Below, one piece after another: positions 27,885 through 37,358 of a DNA stretch of 64,000 bases; the first letter of the stretch is position 1, and every line of letters begins with the position of its first letter. Under the pieces are notes generated by a model. That model saw nothing but the letters and a program-made list of their open reading frames with translations, was not told the origin of the DNA and made no database searches. The stretch covers positions 806,001-870,000 of the forward strand of contig NZ_WUUK01000001.1 of the NCBI RefSeq assembly GCF_009831115.1, in the 5' to 3' direction. The stretch comes from Salinicoccus hispanicus. GTDB lineage: Bacteria > Bacillota > Bacilli > Staphylococcales > Salinicoccaceae. A program made the position numbers and the translations under genes.

Positions 27885-28874
27885 TTACTTTGTTGTTGCA
27901 CGATATTCGATACTATAGGGAAGGATGACATTAGCCTCTTCCACAGTCTCTTCATTCATATACTTTGTCAGCAGTCTCATGCCGACTGCACCAATATCAT
28001 ATAGCGGCAATGCGATGCTCGAAAGCGACGGACGCACCATATTGACAAGGCGCGTATTGCTGCAGCTCAGTATTTCCAGCTGATCAGGAATCGAAACACC
28101 GTTATCCATTGCCTTATGAAGCAGACCAATCGCTGTTTCATCACTCATTGTGATGACGACATCGGCATCAAGTTCCCTGATGGTATCATACAGCTCTGCA
28201 CCGGACTGGTAGTCTGCACCGGTGGATATGATGTACTGCTCATCGAATGTCATGTCATGTTCATCATAAGCAGCTTTAAGACCATCTACAATATGGCGTT
28301 CCAACTGCTCTGAATAAGACCCTTCGACAAATGCAATCTGTTTTGCACCACCATCCAGAAACTTCGATGCCGCCTCTTTGATTGCCTCATTGTAGTCGAT
28401 ATTGACTGAAGGCATATTTTCATCCTTCTCACTCGTACCACATATGACGACAGGAAGATGCGATTTCTTGATGTCATTAAGTGTCTCCTCATTCAGTGCA
28501 CCACCGAGGAATACGATGCCGTCTACCTGCTTGCTGATGAGACCGAGGAAAGCATCCCTTTCCTTACCCGGATCATTATCTGTATTCGTAATGATGATCT
28601 GATAATTGTACATTTCAGCAATATCATCAAGACCTCTTGCCAATGCAGAATAATACAGATTGGAAATATCTGGTATTATGACGCCGACAGTCGTCGTCTT
28701 CTTACTTGCCAGACCACGTGCTACGGCATTTGGACGATAGTCCAGCCTCTCTATTACATCTTTAACTTTTTTTCTTGTTTCGGGCTTAACATTAGGATTC
28801 CCGTTAAGCACTCTTGAGACGGTTGCCATGGAAACTTTAGCCTCTCTGGCAACATCATATATAGTAACCGTCAT
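27885..28874 (-). CDS. ccpA: Catabolite control protein A
   Basis: 329 residues of the LacI/GalR family. N-terminal helix-turn-helix TIYDVAREAKVSMATVSRVLNGNPNVKPETR and hinge YRPNAVARGLASKKT match CcpA very closely; the effector domain follows (TVGVIIPDISNLYYS). With HPr-Ser-P it binds cre sites to repress or activate carbon genes. ATG 28874 follows GGAGGTG; an in-frame ATG at 28889 lies upstream of that ribosome-binding site. A cre-like sequence overlaps its promoter region. Confidence 0.96.
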   Translation of the reverse strand: MTVTIYDVAREAKVSMATVSRVLNGNPNVKPETRKKVKDVIERLDYRPNAVARGLASKKTTTVGVIIPDISNLYYSALARGLDDIAEMYNYQIIITNTDNDPGKERDAFLGLISKQVDGIVFLGGALNEETLNDIKKSHLPVVICGTSEKDENMPSVNIDYNEAIKEAASKFLDGGAKQIAFVEGSYSEQLERHIVDGLKAAYDEHDMTFDEQYIISTGADYQSGAELYDTIRELDADVVITMSDETAIGLLHKAMDNGVSIPDQLEILSCSNTRLVNMVRPSLSSIALPLYDIGAVGMRLLTKYMNEETVEEANVILPYSIEYRATTK

Positions 28875-28894
28875 ATTGCACCTCCACACGCTTC

Positions 28895-28908
28895 TGAAAA
28901 CGCTTTTT
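28895..28908 (-). promoter_or_regulatory. Imperfect cre-like site before ccpA
   Basis: The + strand reads TGAAAACGCTTTTT, matching cre in 12 positions but lacking the terminal CA. It lies about 20 bp before the start codon and could mediate autoregulation, as reported for staphylococcal ccpA. Confidence 0.45.
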
Positions 28909-29009
28909 GTACTATAATAACACGACCATGGGGTTTAGTCATGAAGAAATCATTCCAAGATTGAAATTATCCCTGCTCTGAGGGTCGCAATGACACATCC
29001 TGGTCAAAA

Positions 29010-29041
29010 AAATAACCACATGAGTGAACATGTGGTTATTT
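29010..29041 (-). terminator. Terminator of ytxGH
   Basis: 13-bp stem AAATAACCACATG with its complement, loop of 6 nt, A-run on the + strand giving a leftward U-tract. Confidence 0.85.
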
Positions 29042-29056
29042 TAGCAAAACATACTA

Positions 29057-29545
29057 TTATGACTTTTTGTCTGCTTCAGAGCTTTCAGAGAACTTGGACA
29101 TATCTACAGTATTGGCATTTTCCGTACTCGGTTCATTGACTTCTTCGTGAATCGCGTCCTTCTGTGCTTTAACTGCAGATTCATCAAGAGATTTAACCCT
29201 TTTCTTCTCTTCCTTTTCGCCCTTCTTGGCAGCCACATCATCTTTCTTTTCTTCTACTTTGCCGCGAAGTTCATCCGTTTTTTCCTGAACTTTTTCCTTT
29301 AGACCTTTATCTTCTCCATCACTGCCACTATCATTGCTTGAGTTTTTGGAGAATTTCTGGGTCTGGTCTGAAATATCGTCTCTTAGAGCATCTCCGGATT
29401 TCGGTGCAAGCAGCAGACCGCCTACCGTACCTACAAGAAGGCCGATGATCAGACCGACGGAGAAATCTCTTCCAGTCGTCTGGTTGATCTGTTCTTCATA
29501 TTCCTCAACTCCGTGGAGATGGCGATCACGATTATAGGTTTCCAT
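29057..29545 (-). CDS. ytxH: YtxH-domain general stress protein
   Basis: 162 residues. The YtxH domain is at the N-terminus: DFSVGLIIGLLVGTVGGLLLAPKSGDALR with a glycine-rich membrane helix at about 28-46. The remaining 110 residues are a charged, Lys/Glu-rich disordered or coiled region. In B. subtilis ytxGH is induced by SigmaB; a SigmaB promoter precedes the pair here. The role is unknown. ATG 29545 follows AGGAGG. Confidence 0.88.
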   Translation of the reverse strand: METYNRDRHLHGVEEYEEQINQTTGRDFSVGLIIGLLVGTVGGLLLAPKSGDALRDDISDQTQKFSKNSSNDSGSDGEDKGLKEKVQEKTDELRGKVEEKKDDVAAKKGEKEEKKRVKSLDESAVKAQKDAIHEEVNEPSTENANTVDMSKFSESSEADKKS

Positions 29546-29556
29546 ATAAGAACCTC

Positions 29557-30123
29557 CTATTTATTTCTTTCGTCGTCAAGTCCAGCGTTTACGCGGTTTT
29601 CATCAAGATTATCAGTTGTTGTTACAGACTGGTTCACAGCAACCGGCAGATTTTCCGGATCGCTTTCAGCTGTTGTAGAATACTTTGTATTGAACGCGCT
29701 ATTGCGTTTCTGACGCATCTGCCATTTATCTGCAACTTCCATTGCAACATTTGACCACTGGACAACCTGGGAAATCTTTTCTTCATTCTGTGATATGTTG
29801 TGGGTAATTGAATTTGTCACCCTATCCACTGAAGAATTCAGGTTATTCATTGACTGCCCGATACCTTGTACAGCATCCACTACAGAGTTCAGCTTCGCGG
29901 ATTTGCCTTGTACATCTTCTGCCAGACGATTCGTCTTATGCAGCAGGTCAGTGGATTCTCTTGTAATACCCTGAATCTGTCCTTCTACTCCGTCAAGTGT
30001 CTTTGCAACATGGTCCAGATTCTTTTTGACTGAAAACAGTACAATTGCAATCGCAATACAAAGAATCAGAAAAGCAAGTGCTGCAACACCTGCGGCAATG
30101 TATAAAATAATTTGCCAATCCAT
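29557..30123 (-). CDS. ytxG: DUF948 protein (YtxG-like)
   Basis: 188 residues. Membrane helix at about 4-27, then a long helical region with the DUF948 pattern (VKKNLDHVAKTLDGVEGQIQGITRESTDLLHKTNRLAEDVQGK) resembling methyl-accepting-protein coiled coils. ATG 30123 is 7 nt from GGAGG; ATG 30126 also possible. Eleven bases separate it from ytxH, so they form one unit driven by the SigmaB promoter between murC and ytxG. Confidence 0.88.
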   Translation of the reverse strand: MDWQIILYIAAGVAALAFLILCIAIAIVLFSVKKNLDHVAKTLDGVEGQIQGITRESTDLLHKTNRLAEDVQGKSAKLNSVVDAVQGIGQSMNNLNSSVDRVTNSITHNISQNEEKISQVVQWSNVAMEVADKWQMRQKRNSAFNTKYSTTAESDPENLPVAVNQSVTTTDNLDENRVNAGLDDERNK

Positions 30124-30168
30124 CATAACGCCTCCATCTATATCTTTTTTGTTATTCACTCTTTAAAA

Positions 30169-30193
30169 TAACCCAAATGCATGTGTCATAAAC
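30169..30193 (-). promoter_or_regulatory. SigmaB-type promoter for ytxGH
   Basis: Leftward GTTTAT (30188-30193), 13-nt spacer, GGGTTA (30169-30174). The B. subtilis orthologue operon is a known SigmaB target, which supports this call. Confidence 0.7.
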
Positions 30194-30207
30194 ATCTTTC
30201 ATGATTA

Positions 30208-31509
30208 TCAGGATAATAACTCTGTAAATCTTTTTTCATACTTCTGGATATCGCCGGCGCCCATGAATATGATGACAGCTCCTTCATGCTTGTTGAGTTT
30301 CGCAATATCATCACTCTCATCCAGAAGCTCCGCATCAGGAATGAGTTCGACCAGATCCCGGCTTGAAAGTTCCCCTTCGTTCTCACGTGCCGACCCGAAT
30401 ATATCCACGATATATGCTTTATCGGAGGCGGACAGTGCATCCGCAAATTCGTTCAGGAACTTTTTGGTTCTTGAGAACGTATGCGGCTGGAAGACAGTGA
30501 CTATATCACGGCCGCTATACTTTTTCCTGGCGGTTTCAAGCGTTGCACGGATCTCTTTCGGATGATGTGCGTAGTCGTCCACGATGACCATGCCATTTCT
30601 GAATGTTTCGCTGAAACGTCTTTTGACACCACCGAACGTCATGAATGCCTTTTTGATGTTTTCCATGTCGAGCGTCTCCAGATAGCCTACAGTAATGACA
30701 GCAAGAGAATTAAGCACATGATGATCTCCGTACATCGGAATCGTGAAAGTATCAAGAAACGCCTCACCGACATGCACATCAAAGCGTGTCCCATTGGAGA
30801 CCGTCTCGATGTTTGAAGCCCTGACATCGAAATCACCGTCGATGCCGTAGAAGTAGACAGGCACCTTATAGTCGAGTTGCCTTGTATGCTCATCCCCTCC
30901 ATAGGCAATGACCGCCTTTTTCACCTGATCCGCCATTTCCGAGAAGGCATTGACGACATCATCCAGATCCTTGAAGTAGTCCGGATGGTCGAAATCGATA
31001 TTGGTGATGATTGCGTAATCGGGATGATAGCTCAGGAAGTGGCGCTTGTACTCACATGATTCGAATGTGAAATACTTGCTGTCTTCGAGGCCGAATCCGG
31101 TACCATCACCGATGAGGAACGTCGTATCGACATCTCCATTCATTACATGGCTGAGCAGACCGGTTGTTGATGTCTTGCCATGCGCACCGGTTACAGCGAT
31201 TGAAGTGAACTGGTTCATGAACTGTGAAAGGAACTCATGGTAGCGGATGACCGGATACCCCTTTTCCAACGCTGTCCTGATCTCCACATGATTGTCATCG
31301 AAGGCATTTCCTGCGATATAAGTGAAGCCTTCCACTACATTGGCAAGATCGAAAGGCAGAATCCTGATGCCTTTGTCTCTGAGCTGATGCTCAGTGAAAA
31401 CTTCCTTTTCTATGTCGGCTCCCTGCACTTCATGACCGAGATCATGGAGTACCTGGGCCAGGGCGCTCATGCCTGCCCCCTTAATTCCTATAAAATGATA
31501 TTTTTCCAT
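30208..31509 (-). CDS. murC: UDP-N-acetylmuramate--L-alanine ligase
   Basis: 433 residues. Mur ligase motifs: [11 protein letters not shown] at 8-18, the ATP P-loop GAHGKTST at 108-115, [10 protein letters not shown], and [14 protein letters not shown] in the C-terminal domain. It adds L-Ala to UDP-MurNAc, the first amino acid of the peptidoglycan stem. It closes the long leftward run from the M42 peptidase. No obvious terminator separates it from ytxG, so read-through is likely. Confidence 0.97.
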   Translation of the reverse strand: MEKYHFIGIKGAGMSALAQVLHDLGHEVQGADIEKEVFTEHQLRDKGIRILPFDLANVVEGFTYIAGNAFDDNHVEIRTALEKGYPVIRYHEFLSQFMNQFTSIAVTGAHGKTSTTGLLSHVMNGDVDTTFLIGDGTGFGLEDSKYFTFESCEYKRHFLSYHPDYAIITNIDFDHPDYFKDLDDVVNAFSEMADQVKKAVIAYGGDEHTRQLDYKVPVYFYGIDGDFDVRASNIETVSNGTRFDVHVGEAFLDTFTIPMYGDHHVLNSLAVITVGYLETLDMENIKKAFMTFGGVKRRFSETFRNGMVIVDDYAHHPKEIRATLETARKKYSGRDIVTVFQPHTFSRTKKFLNEFADALSASDKAYIVDIFGSARENEGELSSRDLVELIPDAELLDESDDIAKLNKHEGAVIIFMGAGDIQKYEKRFTELLS

Positions 31510-31536
31510 GCGCTCACCATACTTTCATAAATTGAT

Positions 31537-33258
31537 TCATCGGGTCATGCCTTTCAGATGAGAAAGAACATTTTCCTTTATTTTCTGATCCAGTATACCG
31601 GCATTCACTCTGAGCGGCTTGTTGGATGTTGGAATCTGGATCAGCATATCATTGCCTTGGACCAGTTCATTGCTGTTATCCACTACGCGTGATTTCTCAT
31701 CTTTGAATGAAATGCGGGTCTGCATCATCTGCAGCAGTTCAAATCGTATGCCGACATCTTTCCTGGAATGGTTCATTATCAGATGCATGCCGAGCGGCTT
31801 GCCTTTTTTCAGAATCTGTACAATGCTCCGGATCGCCTCTGGATTATTGTGCTCGAACAATTCCGACAGATCATCAATGACAATCACTACTACACTCTTT
31901 CTTGCATCGGTTCTGACCCGCTTGTTGTAGCTGTCCAGATTGCGTACATGCGCTCTTCTGAACTGGTTATGCCTATCATTCAGCTCTTCCAGTACATCAT
32001 GCAGTACATGCTTGTCTGTCAGAGATACCGGCTCCCTGAACGCATAGGGAAGCGAACCATAAGCTCTATGGCTCTCCTTGTCGGAAGCCACCATGATTTC
32101 AAGCTCCCTTGGGCTGTGGTTCATCATCAGAGAAACGAGGATGTTATCGATGACTCTTGTCGAATGAAGCGATTCCCCGCCGTAGATGAGCATATGGCCG
32201 GCTTTCTGCAGTGGGAAGCTGAATATCTGATCATCCACCGTCTTGCCTATGACGAATTTGAAATCGTTCTTCCTTGTTCTGAGTGAACTTGATGCAAACA
32301 GTGTGCTGAATGGTATCGGGTGTACTACAGGCAGGGCAAACTCGACGCCTATATTACTTGTACCCACAATCGGCGCAATAATCTTGACATCTTCAAAAGG
32401 CAGCACTTCAATCAGGTGCTCCTTCAGCTTTCCGATGACGTTCAGTCTGAAGTTTCTTTCCAGGGAAAGCTCATAGCGTCCGATGATGCCATTCGTCCGG
32501 TAGGCGATGACTTTTGTCGGCACACCAATCGCATCAAACGCAGCAACCACCTCATCAGCAAATGATTCACCGGAAGTTTCATAGGCGCTGTCCTGACCTT
32601 CACCTAATATATGTAGGGGTGGCAATGTACTTTTAGGGCCACTCCGTTTAGCTGTATTCTGGTTTGATCTATGCTTTTTCTTATCGTAGGGTGTCATGAT
32701 GACATTGAAAGGAGAAGTGGACTTCTGCCCTTCACGGCTGTCTTCGCCCTTATCCAGAGAAACCGGCTGCACCACTTCGGCAGACGTCGGCTCAAGATGT
32801 GTTGGATGGATCTGCATCTTTTTCTCGTTGTTCTGAAGACGCTTCTGCTGTCTTTTCTCACGATTCTGCCGATCCCTTTTCAGCTGCTCGACAATCGGGG
32901 AAACATACCCGGTTTTTTCACTTTCAGCAGACTCATCCTTCTGATCATGATCTCTCGAACCCGGATTCCCTTTTGAACCATGTATTGCCGATGGCACCGC
33001 GCGAGCTTTCGTAATGGTATGCTTTTTCGGACGCCTTCTCTGATAACGGCTGTCATCCAGCAGTGACTGCTGCTGCTCTCTTCTTATCGGGTCACCCTGA
33101 TCTCTGGTTTCAGCAGCCGGCTCAGGCTCAGCCTGTTTACTGATTGCATCGTCCTGTGCCAAATCATCCATATCCAGAGGGAATCTGAACCTTTCCTTAT
33201 CGGAATGGTTCTCATCCTGGTTATGACCAAATTGCCTTCTCCTTCTTGATCTGTTCAT
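31537..33258 (-). CDS. FtsK/SftA-like protein with degenerate ATPase motifs
   Basis: 573 residues. Residues 1-210 are charged and apparently disordered, with an Arg-rich start. From LPPLHIL (212-218) onward the order of blocks follows the FtsK/SpoIIIE/SftA motor: YRTNGIIGRYELSL (253-266), APIVGTSNIGVEFALP (295-310), HMLIYGGESLHST (355-367), VVIVIDDLSELF (457-468). The canonical P-loop GATGSGKS is replaced by GGESLHST, so the nucleotide-binding lysine is missing; Walker B has DD instead of DE; ATQRPS is replaced by NHSRKD. There is no C-terminal gamma winged-helix domain, and SftA of Bacillus is about 950 aa. It sits in the sftA position between ytpR and murC. Likely a non-catalytic derivative; function unknown. 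Confidence 0.75.
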   Translation of the reverse strand: MNRSRRRRQFGHNQDENHSDKERFRFPLDMDDLAQDDAISKQAEPEPAAETRDQGDPIRREQQQSLLDDSRYQRRRPKKHTITKARAVPSAIHGSKGNPGSRDHDQKDESAESEKTGYVSPIVEQLKRDRQNREKRQQKRLQNNEKKMQIHPTHLEPTSAEVVQPVSLDKGEDSREGQKSTSPFNVIMTPYDKKKHRSNQNTAKRSGPKSTLPPLHILGEGQDSAYETSGESFADEVVAAFDAIGVPTKVIAYRTNGIIGRYELSLERNFRLNVIGKLKEHLIEVLPFEDVKIIAPIVGTSNIGVEFALPVVHPIPFSTLFASSSLRTRKNDFKFVIGKTVDDQIFSFPLQKAGHMLIYGGESLHSTRVIDNILVSLMMNHSPRELEIMVASDKESHRAYGSLPYAFREPVSLTDKHVLHDVLEELNDRHNQFRRAHVRNLDSYNKRVRTDARKSVVVIVIDDLSELFEHNNPEAIRSIVQILKKGKPLGMHLIMNHSRKDVGIRFELLQMMQTRISFKDEKSRVVDNSNELVQGNDMLIQIPTSNKPLRVNAGILDQKIKENVLSHLKGMTR

Positions 33259-33268
33259 CCAATCACCC

Positions 33269-33859
33269 TTATTTCACTTCGAATGGTTGTGCGACTTCAT
33301 AGCTGTCATCGAGGACGTAGATGCCTTTGCTGCCGTCATCCGGGAGGTTCAATTCCTTTTTGGAACAGATCATCCCCTTCGAATCGACACCTCTCAATGT
33401 CGAAGGTTTGATATACAGTCCGTCAGGCATGATGGCCCCCACCTTTGCCACAACAACATGCTGGCCTGAATCGACATTCGGTGCTCCACAGACGATCTGA
33501 AGCTCTTCGTCTCCGATATCCACCTTGCATACATTCAGCTTATCTGCATCCGGATGCTTCGATTTATCAAGCACCTTGCCTACTACAAACTTCGGCGACA
33601 GCTCCGGATTTATTGCATCAAGTCCTTTGGATCTCAATACTTCATTGATTTCACCGACAATCGATTCGTCCGGTCGTATATTTACGTCATCCGGCAGGGA
33701 AATCACTTTGGACGCATCAAATATGTTCAATCCGATGATCTCGTCACCATCTTTGATGACAGTCAGACCTTCGTGATAAGCATATGACGGATTTTCTGTT
33801 TTTTTCAAAGTTACAAGCAGTACATCTCCAACATGCTGATGATTATAAGTCAGTTTCAT
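33269..33859 (-). CDS. ytpR: YtpR-family tRNA-binding-domain protein
   Basis: 196 residues. An N-terminal DUF4479 domain is followed by an EMAP/tRNA-binding OB fold ([39 protein letters not shown]...GMICSKKEL), as found at the N-terminus of PheT. Free-standing YtpR proteins are of unknown function but may bind structured RNA. The start overlaps the upstream ytpQ stop by four bases. Confidence 0.9.
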   Translation of the reverse strand: MKLTYNHQHVGDVLLVTLKKTENPSYAYHEGLTVIKDGDEIIGLNIFDASKVISLPDDVNIRPDESIVGEINEVLRSKGLDAINPELSPKFVVGKVLDKSKHPDADKLNVCKVDIGDEELQIVCGAPNVDSGQHVVVAKVGAIMPDGLYIKPSTLRGVDSKGMICSKKELNLPDDGSKGIYVLDDSYEVAQPFEVK

Positions 33860-34668
33860 TCTTCTCTACCTCTTTTATGGTTCTTTTGTTTACCCAGTAT
33901 GAAGACCGGTTCCAATTTCTTTTCACGATACGAAAATGACAGGGATGTGATCGGCGTCAGTCCTTCTGCAAAATACTGCATCATCATCTGTGCCATGATA
34001 TCATATCCGACACTGTTTCTCACATTGGCGATGATCAGTACATCCTGGTGTGGAAGCCCTACAAGCATCTCACCGTCGAACTTTTCATGCATGTCATCGA
34101 GCATCTCCTCATTCAGAATCCGTGTGGCATCATAGCCGTCATTATGATTGATGAAATAAAAATCATTCTCCTGGATGGTTTCACCTTTATGGGAGATCGG
34201 CAGCTGTTTCATGTTGTGCTCCGCAAGCTTGCGCAATGCCTCCTTGTCGAGACCAAGCGTACTGATGAGCTTTTCGTCAATCAGCCTGTAGCTGTTTTTG
34301 AAATCCACTGCATAATAGATATTCGTTTCGTTCGTATGCGCATCAAAGATGAATGCATCACCGTTCTTGTTTTCCTTATGGAAGCTTGTAGAGCGTATGA
34401 CCGGATAGATGCTCGCCTCGTCGAGGCTGATCTCCTCCTCTTTCATGCGTTCCAGTGTCTCATTTATATAATAAACGATTTCTTCAATAAAATTCTCGTC
34501 ATTCTTTGCCTTGTCGACTGCTTTGGACAGTGCGATATCCAGACCTTTTCCATTATCTTTTCTTTCCACCCTGAGCATTTCCTCTTTGCGGTCGAAAGAA
34601 GTCAGGAAATCATTGCGTCTTTCTTCAAGTTTTTCCACAATTCTATTTTTTAGCTGGAAAATATTCAT
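33856..34668 (-). CDS. ytpQ: DUF1444 family protein (YtpQ-like)
   Basis: 270 residues matching the DUF1444/YtpQ family by its N-terminal [14 protein letters not shown] and central YPVIRSTSF block, the [16 protein letters not shown] segment and C-terminal [10 protein letters not shown]. Cytosolic, function unknown; the partnership with ytpR is conserved in Bacillales. ATG 34668 follows GGAGG and lies 16 nt from the PTS-like gene stop. Confidence 0.85.
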   Translation of the reverse strand: MNIFQLKNRIVEKLEERRNDFLTSFDRKEEMLRVERKDNGKGLDIALSKAVDKAKNDENFIEEIVYYINETLERMKEEEISLDEASIYPVIRSTSFHKENKNGDAFIFDAHTNETNIYYAVDFKNSYRLIDEKLISTLGLDKEALRKLAEHNMKQLPISHKGETIQENDFYFINHNDGYDATRILNEEMLDDMHEKFDGEMLVGLPHQDVLIIANVRNSVGYDIMAQMMMQYFAEGLTPITSLSFSYREKKLEPVFILGKQKNHKRGREE

Positions 34669-34683
34669 CAGATTTCCTCCGTT

Positions 34684-35679
34684 CTATTCTTTTGCACCCA
34701 GTTTGAGCCTCTGATCGCCTTCTTTGATCAGTCCTGTGCGTTTCAGCAAAGTATAGAATACCAAAGTTACCACAGCAGGTAAAACAATTTGGAATACAAG
34801 AATGAGTATCCATACTTCAGGTGACGGCCCCATGGTTTCGATGGTCATGATCTGACCGACCAGGCCGCTCGTTCCCATGCCAGCACCTGCTGCATTGTTC
34901 TCCATCGGAAAGAAGACCGTCATGACAGGCGCAATGATAGCGCTCGCCAGAACAGGCGGCAGCAGGATGAATGGATTAAGCAGAACATTCGGCACCTGGA
35001 GCATCGATGTACCAAGACCGATGGACAGTACTCCGGAAAAGCCATTATCCCTGTACCCGGTCACAGCAAGCCCTACCATATGGCAGCAGCAGCCGATGAC
35101 AGCAGCACCTGCGGCCAGACCGCTGATATCGAGCATGAGGGCCAGTGCTGCACTGGAGAGGGGCGCAGTAAGCGTAATTCCGAATATGACCGCAACAAGC
35201 ATCCCCATTATGAAGGGGCGCTGGTCTGTGGCGAACACGATGACTTCTCCCATGCTTGTCATGAAGTCACCGATGACCGGGCCGATGAAGCGCGCGATAA
35301 GATAGCCGAAAATGATTGTAAAAAGCGGTGTGATGATGATATCGATCTTGGTTCTGCCTGCATACAGTCTGGCGATTTCTATCGATATGATACTCGCGAT
35401 ATAACTGCCCGCGGCGCCTCCCATATCATAGGCTGCATAACTTACGACGACGACTGAGAATATGACGAGCGGCGGGGCTTTCAGGCCATACGCAATCGCG
35501 GCACCGATCGCAGCTCCGGTCATGGCCATGGCGACTGCTCCGATCTCTTTCAGACTTTCAAGATATGGCACGTAAGTTCCGATCGTATCAATGATCAGAC
35601 CGATAATGAGCGAAGAAAACAGGCCGAGTGCCATGAAACTCATGCCATCAATGAACCATCTTCTAAGAAATCCTCTCAT
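34684..35679 (-). CDS. PTS EIIC-like membrane protein (PF13303 type)
   Basis: 331 residues with about nine hydrophobic helices. GLFSSLIIGLIIDTIG, GAAIGAAIAYGLKAPPLVIFS and ENNAAGAGMGTSGLVGQ are typical of the stand-alone PTS_EIIC_2 family. No IIA or IIB domain adjoins it, so phosphotransfer is doubtful; it may be a permease. Its ATG begins on the base after the M42 peptidase stop, so the two are co-expressed. Confidence 0.85.
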   Translation of the reverse strand: MRGFLRRWFIDGMSFMALGLFSSLIIGLIIDTIGTYVPYLESLKEIGAVAMAMTGAAIGAAIAYGLKAPPLVIFSVVVVSYAAYDMGGAAGSYIASIISIEIARLYAGRTKIDIIITPLFTIIFGYLIARFIGPVIGDFMTSMGEVIVFATDQRPFIMGMLVAVIFGITLTAPLSSAALALMLDISGLAAGAAVIGCCCHMVGLAVTGYRDNGFSGVLSIGLGTSMLQVPNVLLNPFILLPPVLASAIIAPVMTVFFPMENNAAGAGMGTSGLVGQIMTIETMGPSPEVWILILVFQIVLPAVVTLVFYTLLKRTGLIKEGDQRLKLGAKE

Positions 35680-36759
35680 CTACTGTCCTCTCAGCTCTGT
35701 AACTTTATCATGATTGATGCCTCTGACCAGTTCCGTCAGCATCGTTTTGGCATGCAGATAGTCTTCTGCATTGATAATCGAGTGGGAAGTATGGATGTAG
35801 CGGGCAACGATGCCGACAACAGCACTGATGACTCCTTCATTCGATACATGGATGCTTCCGGCATCCGTACCTCCTGGAGACTGGTAGTACTGGAACTTGA
35901 TATCGTGCTGCTCAGCTGTATGGAGCATATAGTCACGCATCGGCTTCGACAGGATCATTGTGCGGTCCATGATGCGGACCAGTGTGCCTTCACCGATTCT
36001 ACCGATATCATCCTTGTTGCCAAGCATGTCATTTGCCGGTGAGCAGTCCACAGCAAAAGCAATATCCGGTCTGATCATGTTCGAACTCACTTTGGCACCG
36101 CGCAGGCCGACTTCCTCCTGCACATTGGCACCGACATACAGGTCGCAGTCAAGTTCCACATCAGCCAGAGCCTCAAGCGTCTCTATTGCGATCAGGCAGC
36201 CATATCGGTTATCCCAGGCTTTGGCAAGCAGTTTATTGTCCTGCTCAAGCACTTCGAAATTGACGTCAGGCACGATGGAATCACCCGGACGGATGCCCAT
36301 CGACTCAAGGTCTTCCCTGCTGTCTGCACCGACATCAAGCAGCATATCGTCAAGCTGGACCGGTTTGCTGCCTTCCCCTTTTCTGAAGTGGACAGGGACG
36401 CTGCCGATGACGCCGGTAACTTCCTTATCTTCGGATGTCCGCACTTTGAACTTATGGCTCAGCAATACATCGTTCGACCAGCCACCAAGCGGAGTGAATT
36501 TGATCATTCCGTTTTCCGTAAGCTGTGTCACCATGAATCCGACTTCATCCATATGTCCCGCGATCATGACTTTTGGTGCATTCTCCACCTTCGACTTTTT
36601 AAGCGCAAAGATGCCACCCAGTCCGTCCTGCAGAATTTCATCAGCAGATGGTGCCATTTCATTTTTCATATAGCTGCGCACCTTATCTTCAAAACCGGGT
36701 GCACCATGCAGTTCCGTCAGTGTTTTCATTCTTTCGAGTGTCTTGTTTGTAATTTTCAT
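35680..36759 (-). CDS. M42-family aminopeptidase (YtoP/glutamyl aminopeptidase-like)
   Basis: 359 residues. Di-metal ligands are visible in IAGHMDEVGFMV, KAWDNRYGCL, NVQEEVGLRGAKVSS (catalytic Glu-Glu) and AVDCSPANDM, with C-terminal YIHTSHSIIN. The family forms dodecameric tetrahedral aminopeptidases in the cytosol that trim peptides. It heads the leftward run M42, PTS-like, ytpQ, ytpR, FtsK-like, murC. ATG 36759 follows AAGGGG. Confidence 0.92.
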   Translation of the reverse strand: MKITNKTLERMKTLTELHGAPGFEDKVRSYMKNEMAPSADEILQDGLGGIFALKKSKVENAPKVMIAGHMDEVGFMVTQLTENGMIKFTPLGGWSNDVLLSHKFKVRTSEDKEVTGVIGSVPVHFRKGEGSKPVQLDDMLLDVGADSREDLESMGIRPGDSIVPDVNFEVLEQDNKLLAKAWDNRYGCLIAIETLEALADVELDCDLYVGANVQEEVGLRGAKVSSNMIRPDIAFAVDCSPANDMLGNKDDIGRIGEGTLVRIMDRTMILSKPMRDYMLHTAEQHDIKFQYYQSPGGTDAGSIHVSNEGVISAVVGIVARYIHTSHSIINAEDYLHAKTMLTELVRGINHDKVTELRGQ

Positions 36760-36829
36760 CTATATTCCCCTTTTATAATCATGTGACTTGAAAAATATGC
36801 TAAACTGAGTGCGATGGGAGGTCATGTTC

Positions 36830-37129
36830 ATGCTACAGAAAATCATCAGAATCACACTTCTTTTTGCCGTTATGATAGTGCCGGCATATATCTTGATCAG
36901 GCGGAACAGGCATATTCAGCCCGAGTCGATCATTGATGCGCTTCACAGGCAATATGAAGGCATTGCTTTCATTTCAATCGATCATAGAATAGCCAGAAGC
37001 AAATTCCTGGGCTTGGACCGCGATGTCTATAAAGGGCGCCTTCATATGAAAGACAGACGTGGCACGACACGCTACCAGTTCACTGCCGATGCCTATACAG
37101 GAGAAATCATGGAAACTACCGAGCTGTAG
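36830..37129 (+). CDS. Small membrane-anchored PepSY-like protein
   Basis: 99 residues. N-terminal helix (about 4-22, IIRITLLFAVMIVPAYILI), then a short domain ending YQFTADAYTGEIMETTEL that matches the PepSY pattern. PepSY domains often inhibit peptidases; an M42 peptidase gene is divergent next door, though that enzyme is cytosolic. ATG 36830 is 8 nt from GGGAGG; ATG 36824 is too close. Confidence 0.7.
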   Translation: MLQKIIRITLLFAVMIVPAYILIRRNRHIQPESIIDALHRQYEGIAFISIDHRIARSKFLGLDRDVYKGRLHMKDRRGTTRYQFTADAYTGEIMETTEL

Positions 37130-37338
37130 AATCTGTGATTTCTTTTATATGGTCATGGGATATCTCCCCGGACCTTAACCGTTTCTTTCCTCATTCTGAA
37201 CACGCTATGTACCTTCTCCTGCCCTTTTCCCAATGAAATAGTAATGCCCAAATCATTTCCTCCAGACTTTAAAAGGATCCTTTAGTACGCAACACTATTT
37301 TATCATTCTTTCAGGATGAAATACATGGCATAAAAAAA
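37130..37338. other. Intergenic region, nothing recognised
   Basis: About 210 bp between the PepSY-like gene and the trmB terminator. No convincing reading frame, promoter or structured RNA was seen. Confidence 0.5.
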
Positions 37339-37358
37339 AGCATCTTTAGAAAGATGCT
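37332..37358 (-). terminator. Terminator of trmB
   Basis: 9-bp stem AGCATCTTT with its complement, 2-nt gap, and an eight-A run on the + strand giving a strong leftward U-tract. Overlaps the end of trmB. Confidence 0.85.
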
